From Sipunculus nudus (Eukaryota > Annelida > Sipuncula > Golfingiida > Sipunculidae): DNA of 64,000 bases. The stretch is taken from contig CM049306.1 in NCBI GenBank assembly GCA_026874595.1, forward strand, positions 87,185,142-87,249,141, written 5' to 3'. The position numbers and the translations under genes are program-made. Below the pieces are notes generated by a model. That model was not told the DNA's origin, ran no database searches, and saw nothing but the letters and a program-made list of their open reading frames with translations. Shown here piece after piece: positions 56,814 to 64,000 of the stretch (the first letter of the stretch is position 1; each line of letters starts with the position of its first letter).

Positions 56814-57165
56814 CAGTGATGTCGGACTCGAGTCCGGACATGGATTAGAGTCTGGAATCGAGTCCACTTCATATAGGGATTTGGACTCGAAGGTTCTGGA
56901 CACGATCTTGCCTTCGGACCTGTCGGCAAGGTCTTCCACATGCTGTATATAGTCATTAATATTGAAGTGCGAATCACAAAGAGAATATTCCTGCAAGGCT
57001 ATATGTATAGCAATCTTTTGCTCTGCATCGGGAGCTAAATGTACAAGTAAAAGCATCTGAAAATTAGCATAAAGACAAGTTTCCTATAAAAGAGATTTGT
57101 TTTTGGCTCGGATTGGACTCGGATTCCAAATGACTCGAGCCCCAAGGACTCGAACTACATCACTG
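56814..57165. mobile_element. Family X hAT-like non-autonomous element, complete copy
   Basis: The left end is CAGTGATGTCGGACTCGAGT and the right end in reverse complement is CAGTGATGTAGTTCGAGTCC, so about 20-bp inverted ends bound a 352-bp element. GACTCGA words recur inside both ends. The 8-bp flanks (CCCACAAT and CTCATAAC) agree at five positions, consistent with a decayed hAT target-site duplication but not proof. The middle carries an exon-like segment on the minus strand. No transposase is present. Confidence 0.6.
56922..57056 (-). CDS. Exon-like segment inside the family X element
   Basis: On the minus strand TGCTAAT (branch-point-like) and TTTTCAG precede an ATG at plus 57054-57056, so an exon would start exactly at the ATG. 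About 45 codons follow (MLLLVHLAPDAEQ, IALQEYSLCD, NDYIQHVEDLADR) with mixed, protein-like composition. ACAGGTCC near 56922 is a weak donor. Beyond it the frame reads the Ser/Asp/Pro codons of the element's own terminal repeats, and it runs on to 56547 as the longest ORF of the window (169 codons). I do not recognise the protein. It may be captured host exon sequence or chance. Confidence 0.25.
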
Positions 57166-57169
57166 CTCA

Positions 57170-60100
57170 TAACAGTTTTCTTACTTTAACATAAGTGACC
57201 TTTAACAGTAATTAAATGCGTCATGGCACAATAAAATTGCGTGTTAAAAAGCAAAACAGAAAAGGAGAAAGTAGTGAATTTGAAGGAAAATCGGAAACAT
57301 GGAACTGAGATAATAAAGAAAGAAAAAGGCAGGATCACTTAACAGCTTGAAAGAGGAGATCAACGCGTTGCAAGCGACATCTGGTGGCTTAATATAAACT
57401 AAAATAAGCCGGAGCCATGTGCACCTCGCACTGCACTTTGAATAGCATAATAAAGCGAATCTGAGTTTGAATTAGAGATATTGCATCTGTGTGATTAAAT
57501 AGTGTTACATGAACCCTACAAAAGTTTCGAAAAGAAATGCAAATAGTGCAGTTATTTGATTAAACTGTTTCCATAAAGCTACATCATGATGATAATGGAT
57601 AAATAACATAAAAATCCGAAGTTAATAGGCTAACGGATGCTTATCAGATGTCTGTCCCAGGCATACCATTAATATCCCATTCCTTTGAAATGAATGCCTT
57701 ATACTGCACTATACCACTTCGTTAACGATAATCACGAGACAGGAAGTGGTGTACACGACATGAGAGCGTTCGGGACCAACTGGGAAATACCATTGGGTTC
57801 CTACAAGAGCTAACATGATATATATTATAGTGAGAAGGGATAGTCCGAAAAATACCAGCAAACAATAATTAAGCATGCATATAATAACAGCTACACATTT
57901 ATTCTCTATATCAATCCATCTGAATTGCTTAAAAGTTAATTTTGCTACCCGAAGCTATCTTTAGGATGCCGCCATGTTTGTTTTCAGGTTTAAGGACTAT
58001 CAGGAATAGCCTCACGGACACGACGTGGGAGGTCCAGAGTGATTCGCCGGCTGTACACCGCATCACGCGCTTTCGAATTTCTATTTAGCCACTGTTTACT
58101 TGTATATGTAAAATATCTATCAGATAAAACCGTGTGATGAATTCTTTTTGTCGCAGGTGACGTATCTTGACATTACAAAATATAAACAAAAAACATTTGC
58201 CTAATGAGCGATATTCGGATTTGTTGTCGCTCTTACAGTTCATTTCATTTAGCATTCCTTATGATATGTTTTGGATAAAATATGTCATATTTTGTATTAG
58301 TCTGTTTGGTAAACGACAGTTCTTGCAAATAAATGACAAAATACGACATTTTGTACAACCACTCAAGCTGACTGTCGGCTCATGTGGGCTCAACCATAGA
58401 CAACCGTGTTGTTTACGATAGGCAAGACTCATTGCCAGTTAACCGAGACAGGTTTACCGAGAAAAATGCTCCAGTTCACGTTTGGTAAACACGACTTCCG
58501 AGCGGTAACAAGCAAAGTAACTGGTTTTTCTGCCGCCCGGGGCGGTCTTAGAAAATGCCGCCCCTCGAACAAAAAATTACAAAACTGGACAACATACAGA
58601 AACATATCACATCGTATTCCCTTGTTATAGGCTTTTTTTTTTACAACAACGCAATAATATGGATAGATAATTCATAAGCAGGAAATTCCTTAGCCATTCA
58701 TTAAAGAGGATCATCCCTATGCTAATATAAATAAAAATATCGATAAGTGTATTTCATTATTAAATGCACAAAAAAGAATAAATTGTAACTAGAAAAAAAC
58801 ATACACTGCAGGATACACATATAATGTTTCTGACTTAATTTTTCATGTAGACACGATTTATGATTAGCTTAAACTTAACAAGGAAAATGCATATAAATAC
58901 CTTGTCACTTCCATAATTCCTCCTCTTGTTATTGCATATTACATAAGCTATACACCTAATCGAGCGCTGTGATATGCAAGGTAAAAATACAATGGTTGGA
59001 TATTCCGTGACTTTATTTTGTTTAATTACAATATCCTCAAAGTTAAAAGCATGCTTTAATTCAGGGCTGAATCAATTTCATTATAGATTTAATGATTATG
59101 TTTCTACACTTTGCCCGGTTTTACTTATGAACTTGTGATTATTTGTTATTCAATAAAGCATTTAAATAAATTGCATGTATTTATATAATTGAAATATATA
59201 TTTTATATTAACTGGAAATGATTTCAACAATTTCAACTATTGTCTTAAGTGGTCCATTAAACGGTTAACAGAACGGAAAAATATATCTTTATTTCAGTTT
59301 TGAACTCTAAAAACAGGGAATGTGGAATAGGGAGATTTATCCCGCCAGACATTTATAACGGATTTATATTTGAAATGCGACTTTAAAGATAAAATTACTC
59401 CTACGTAGGTCTTGGTGAAAGATTTTTATAAGCCACGTTACATAAAAGTTTATGCAGGTCATATTTACATGAAATTCTATAACCAGTGGTAAATCCAAAG
59501 ACACAAATATTGAAGTAGTACTGATTATATACACGATTGTGTAAACGTTTGTATTTTAGCGAGACTGTTTTAAGAGTAGGGGGAATAATGGAAAAAGGCA
59601 TTTCAGGTTGTTTCAGTCGGTTTAAATATCATGGAATTTAGGGGAATTCAAGAATGGAAATTCTTTATTCAATTAATAATTTGTTCCGCACAAGGTGCAA
59701 GACAGACATCCCTACCCTACCATCAGGGGCCATCGGTCTTTTGGCATGTGGCATGTGGAGTGACGTCATTTTCCTCTGTGACGTAACGGATCACGCTCGA
59801 CAAATGGCCGTATTGTCACATGCAACAAGTGTAAGTGGAAAATGTGCTTTAACACCCACAAAACACTCATTCCGAGGTTATTTACGCTTGGATTTACACC
59901 AAAATGGAGCATCTTTGACATTTTCACAATACCAACCTGTATGCAAATTTCAAAAACATCTGTTTCTCGTCTCCAGATATGGGGCGGACATACACACAAA
60001 GAATCAAGTATTTCAACAGATCTGTAGGCTACTGTAGTCAATTTCATCTTGCTTGCTTTTATAGAGATCGCTCGCAAATCATTTGGTTGGTTCCACTGCC

Positions 60101-60540
60101 CAGTTTAAAATTCTTGAAATACTTGAAATGGGACGCACAGCCAAAAAAACACCAAACATTTAAATTTTCTCACCAATCTTAAAATAGGCCAAATTTATGT
60201 TTTTGGAGGACCTCCTCATGCTACTTTGCTATACCAATTCCCCGAAATGCCGCCCCCCCTTATTTTCGCAACTGGCGGTTAGGAACGTGTTTATCTCGTG
60301 ATTACTGTAAACAACAAAGCGAACACCTATTACGATCAAATAGTTTATTTATATGATAAAATTAGTCCTTATTATAACTAAAGGGTACCATATTACTGCT
60401 AATAAACCTTATGGTATAAATGCTGCTGTAGTCAAATAAACGGGACAATTGCGAAGAAGTAACTACTCAATCTCATATTTGTATATCTCATAATGTTTAA
60501 GAATTTCTCTGAGAATACAAGCGCCAACTTTTACGAAATG
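57170..60540. other. Unique AT-rich DNA
   Basis: TGCCGCCC words occur at about 58530, 58556 and 60248, with a CCGCCCGGGGCGG near-palindrome at about 58533. They may be remnants of a GC-rich dispersed repeat. CRE-like TGACGTCA is at 59761. The overlapping 127- and 103-codon ORFs at 59654-60077 show no known domain. Confidence 0.4.
59761..59768. promoter_or_regulatory. CRE-like palindrome TGACGTCA with a nearby half-match
   Basis: TGACGTCA is followed 18 bp later by TGACGTAA (59779-59786). Paired sites are slightly more notable than single ones, but no promoter is identified. Confidence 0.22.
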
Positions 60541-60544
60541 CATA

Positions 60545-60549
<5 letters not shown>

Positions 60550-60583
<34 letters not shown>
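60550..60583. repeat. (CT)n microsatellite
   Basis: About 17 CT units. Confidence 0.95.
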
Positions 60584-60585
<2 letters not shown>

Positions 60586-60593
60586 ATATATAA

Positions 60594-60595
<2 letters not shown>

Positions 60596-60649
<54 letters not shown>

Positions 60650-60684
60650 GTGCGTAGGTGTATGTGTGAGTATAAGTAATAAAT

Positions 60685-60729
<45 letters not shown>
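60596..60729. repeat. Two (TA)n microsatellites separated by a GT-rich spacer
   Basis: TA tracts at 60596-60643 and 60688-60729, with GCGCGTGTGCGTAGGTGTATGTGTG between them. Together with the CT tract this is a 180-bp simple-sequence block. Confidence 0.95.
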
Positions 60730-60734
<5 letters not shown>

Positions 60735-62500
60735 TTTCTTAATATAAGTACAAATAAAACGTTTTGATACATGTGTTTGATAAGTTCACATTTTTGAAAC
60801 TTAAGAAAACTGTCAGGCTGACGTTTTTAATCCAATTATCCCTCCCATTCTCTTCTTGTGTGTATATAGGTAACTTTATTCACTATTGTGAGTGCGGGTA
60901 AAACACACACTCATACAGATAACCTTTGAATTAATGAGGGCCAATGTAGGCGGAGAAAAGCTAGATACGCCCAGGAAGTGTATTTACCGTATACCATAAT
61001 ATATCTCAGCAAGATTTCTGTAAGCCTAAAAAAATGAGGTTGGACCTGTAGAAAAATCCACGTTGTAAGTGCGTACAGGTGTATCCAGGCACCTGATATT
61101 AACCAATCATGCCTTGTAAGTTTCAGTGTCACAGCTGGCTTTACCAACCCAAGTTGTTTTTCCCAGGCTAATTGATGTTGATTTCATCTGCGTGTTATGT
61201 CAGTTTAAATAATTGGACCAGGAGTAATCTTTACGTTTGTGTCTGTTTATTTGTGAATGTTTGATTGAACACTACAAATAATGTGAACATTTCATAGATG
61301 TGAATGTATTCGGCATTGTTAAGTTCAAATCGGTAGATACAAATTACCTCTACTGTAACCTCACAATACCAAACAAAGCAAACCGAACCTGACTGGTGCG
61401 TGCATGAAAGATTTTAAAATCTGAAATATTTTCATTTCTGTATGCACCATCAACAGGGGCGAGTTGCCATTCCGGGTTCTAAACAACAGCGACATCTGTT
61501 GATTACTATCTTCACCAAACTGTTGTTCATTTGAGTTCCTTTCAAAAGTGCATATCAAAGTTGCATATGCTAGCAAAACCCAAATTACGGTACTTGGCTA
61601 AACCCATATTACAACTAGTATTTTGTCCCAGAAGGGGACGGGGTGGGGGTGTGGATGGGGGCAGGGGGCGTAAGAATGGTATAACCCACCTACCATCTGT
61701 TGCACCTTTTGTATTTTTAGAGTAAGGAATGAAAATTATCTGAGTAGTTTGAAGCAACATGAACAAATTGTTCGAATTATACGGTTAGAAATAAATGTTT
61801 CGAAATACGAAGGGATGCTCACCCCTGCGAGCTACTTAAACAAAGGAGGAGGGGAACTACTAATTGGGATTTTAAGACCTCATATGTAAATAAGATGTTT
61901 TGTCTATCGTACCCTGGTCCCTTTTCCCCCTGTGCATGGATGTCCATTGAGAGTTGGTGATATTTGCCTCAATGTAGACTTATCATCAATTTTGACAATA
62001 AGGTGTATAAACATCTAAATGCCTTACATGAGTTCTAAGTTCACGGCAGGAACCAACATATATATTTCACAACCTTTCAGGTACTACTATGTCTTGTGGC
62101 CAATAAAGATGGGTTGCCAACCTAAGCTGAAATGATTACATCATGTATGAACGTGTATGACACTGAACAACCTATCAGCAGTTTTTAAATGTAGTTCATT
62201 ATCCATGAAACCTTTGACCCTAACCATTAAGGGTAGGTTGGATATGCTATGACAATTAACTGTTTCTTCATATATTTATTTCATTCCTAACATAATCTTA
62301 TTCTGTTTTCTAATTAACAATATTTTTGCCATCAGTTATCTGAAGACTTAGAAATTCGGCGTGGAAAACTTTTAATTTTAAAACGAACCCATATCTCCTA
62401 GAAAGAGTTAACGTTATGAGGAAAGCTAGCAACTCTGTCTGATAAACTACAGTTTAATTTTTATCAGGAGGTTCCACCAAAGGTCTCGGGACCTCGCGAT
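60735..62500. other. Unique AT-rich DNA
   Basis: No gene is recognised. The only marked feature is a G-rich tract at 61634-61668. Confidence 0.45.
61634..61668 (+). other. G-quadruplex-prone tract
   Basis: Five G runs of four or five (at 61634, 61640, 61645, 61657 and 61664) with loops of 1-7 bases fit the usual four-run quadruplex pattern. Confidence 0.6.
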
Positions 62501-62505
62501 AATTT

Positions 62506-63036
62506 ATTTCGAGATCTCGGATATTGTGGCTACCTTTTTGTTCGCGAGGGATTTAAATTAGCATAAATAAAACCCACGTGAAAAAGAGGCCCACTTTGCG
62601 AAGTCAAGTCAAAAAGCAAACTAGTAATATTATAAATAAAATTAAATCTTGTGTGTTACCCCTTTAATCAAAGATTGCTTTAATAATTAATATCAGCTTT
62701 TTCAAAGTATCTGCAGTAATGAACAATAATTTCTACTCTAGATTGGCCCAATCGATGCAATGGTTAAAACATAATTTCTCCCAATATCAGACCCATCAAA
62801 CGTAAAGGTATTCATGCTTAGAACAGGTACTACCATCTTGCGGCAAATTATATAACTAAATCACGGCTCTCTTGCCGACTTTTCATGATAAGAGCTGGCA
62901 CTTGGTTACGCATATCGGTACATGCACACGCGTATTATTTTAGTAGCAAACGTAAATACATTGAAAAAAAATCAAAATCGCACAATTTTAATCTCGAGAA
63001 TATTTGGTCAACCACAGTAATCCATTTCGAGATCTC
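62506..63036. repeat. Shared CGAGATCTC words, possibly ends of a decayed element
   Basis: ATTTCGAGATCTC occurs at 62506-62518 and 63024-63036. The first includes the palindrome CGAGATCTCG. Related TCTCGGGACCTCGCG (62484) and AATCTCGAGAATA (62990) words lie near. Similar GAGATCTCGA-rich short elements occur in mollusc genomes, but no boundaries can be set. Confidence 0.25.
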
Positions 63037-63329
63037 AAAAAAAATACTGGCCCCGTATGAACTGTTACAACCAACATTTAAATATTTTAGATGCATCCCC
63101 TTTTGTATTTCAGCTTTGAGAAATAAAATTGAATATTTTGTGTATAACAAAGAAAATCATTACAAGTGAAACATATGCCATGACGCCATAGTGTATCTGA
63201 TATACGTCTATAAAGGCCATAACACATAATAATAGGTCATGGTAGCCAAATTTGGCGTTTAAACGACACAGCAACAGTTTCCCGGGAATCTCTTTGCATA
63301 AAAATATTTATGTTAAGATCTTCCCTGGA

Positions 63330-63440
63330 TTTTAACTCATGTTTCTAGGTATAACGGTCATGATATATGCCCTGTTAACGAACGGACAGACAATGGACGA
63401 AGGCCATGAATATAGCTCAGATTTTGTTTAATCAGCCTAT
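63330..63440 (+). mobile_element. Decayed pearl-like 3' end
   Basis: TTTCTAGGTATAACGGTCATGATATATGCCCTGTTAACGAACGGACAGAC lies in the same order as the last array B unit and its microsatellite (41430-41490). AATATAGCTCAGATTTTGTTTAATCAGCC follows, a broken form of the terminal hairpin at 41528. This is a truncated, older relative of the element at 38165-41561. Confidence 0.5.
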
Positions 63441-64000
63441 CTCAATCATAAATTATTTAAATCAATTAATAAATAATTGAAATAATCTTGATGATGGTTC
63501 ATCCTGATTTTGTTTCGTAAACCTCTCTATTTTAGTCTTAAGGCCGCAATTCTCGATAATGGTTTTTATTTACGGAATGTAAGTGATTTCTGGCATAGTC
63601 TACACACACATTTAAGAACTTAAGTCAACTTCCCTTACGATAGGTTCTTGCAGTGCAGATGTGAAGGGTGTCTGGACTTTAAGTGCATGCTTTTAGTACA
63701 TAAGGTACATGAGCCCAGGTTAATTTATATACAAAAAAAAAACAACATGTACCTGAAGGTTGTTGATTGCACTTTAAAGGTCACTAGGTTTACATGGTGT
63801 TAGCATATGAAGCAACCCTTTCTTTTGTAATTTACAAAATCTGGTTCGTCTGTAATGTTTGCATCACGAATAGAGAATAATTCAGGTTCAAACACGGATT
63901 AACAACCCCCCCCCCCGTCGACCATGCACATGAACAATTCTCTGATTTATAATTTGTTTAATTATTACAAGAGTCATATTTATACAATGATATCTTACTT
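63441..64000. other. Unique AT-rich DNA to the window end
   Basis: An 11-base C run (63906-63916) is present. Nothing else is recognised. Confidence 0.5.

Noticed and set aside
59654-60077. Overlapping 127- and 103-codon ORFs on opposite strands
   Set aside because: No domain recognised, no splice or promoter context, and both strands equally open, which suggests chance.
1-64000. Novel multi-gene defence or biosynthetic system
   Set aside because: No run of neighbouring protein genes exists. The structured content is mobile elements and repeats, so no such system is claimed.

Overview
The window looks like non-coding, AT-rich nuclear DNA from a marine invertebrate, most likely a mollusc and probably a bivalve. 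Evidence for a eukaryote: no dense open reading frames (the longest is about 170 codons), long TA microsatellites, a 40-base poly(T) run, tRNA-headed SINEs with Pol III boxes, a decayed non-LTR retrotransposon of a type I know from molluscs, a solo LTR, and an element built like the bivalve pearl/Helentron group (tandem-repeat core, short microsatellite, terminal hairpin). No convincing complete protein gene, rRNA, functional tRNA or CRISPR array was found. The species assignment is inference from repeat style.

Layout. 1-2055: two copies, the first cut by the window edge, of a diverged dispersed unit (family D); a third copy lies at 15.2-16.5 kb. 2-15 kb: mostly unique AT-rich DNA with the first copies of family Z (6.4 kb) and of an RTE-like 3' tail (8.4 kb), a tRNA-like relic (6.9 kb), G runs, poly(T), and SINE copy 1 (11.66-12.13 kb). 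17.3-17.65 kb: two coding-looking short ORFs. 18.6-24.3 kb: three copies of a GC-run mobile element (family M, two with target-site duplications), the second RTE-like tail, a LINE C-terminal fragment on the minus strand, and TA tracts. 24.9-26.4 kb: a pogo-like MITE and an inverted-repeat element. 26.9-33.7 kb: mostly unique, with a few weak exon candidates. 33.86-34.37 kb: a second SINE type and an inverted copy of family Z.

38.04-42.85 kb is the most structured part. A hAT-like element (family X) appears to be split by a 3.4-kb pearl/Helentron-like element and by a solo LTR. The pearl-like element has 280-bp and 337-bp tandem arrays, each ending in a TTC-loop hairpin, and a 13-bp perfect inverted repeat joins its two outer ends. 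43.2-47.3 kb: a pogo-type end, SINE copy 2, microsatellites and a fourth family M copy. 47.87-48.4 kb: a cluster of CCAAT and PBX/MEIS-like sites, a plausible enhancer or promoter. 48.7-64 kb: mostly unique AT-rich DNA with a 30-bp minisatellite, a second family X element holding an exon-like segment (56.8-57.2 kb), a microsatellite block (60.5-60.7 kb), a G-quadruplex-prone tract (61.6 kb) and a decayed pearl-like 3' end (63.3 kb).

There is no gene network to describe. The window records repeated insertion and decay of small, mostly non-autonomous mobile elements in a gene-poor or intronic region. All identifications come from reading the sequence and recalling families; no search was run.
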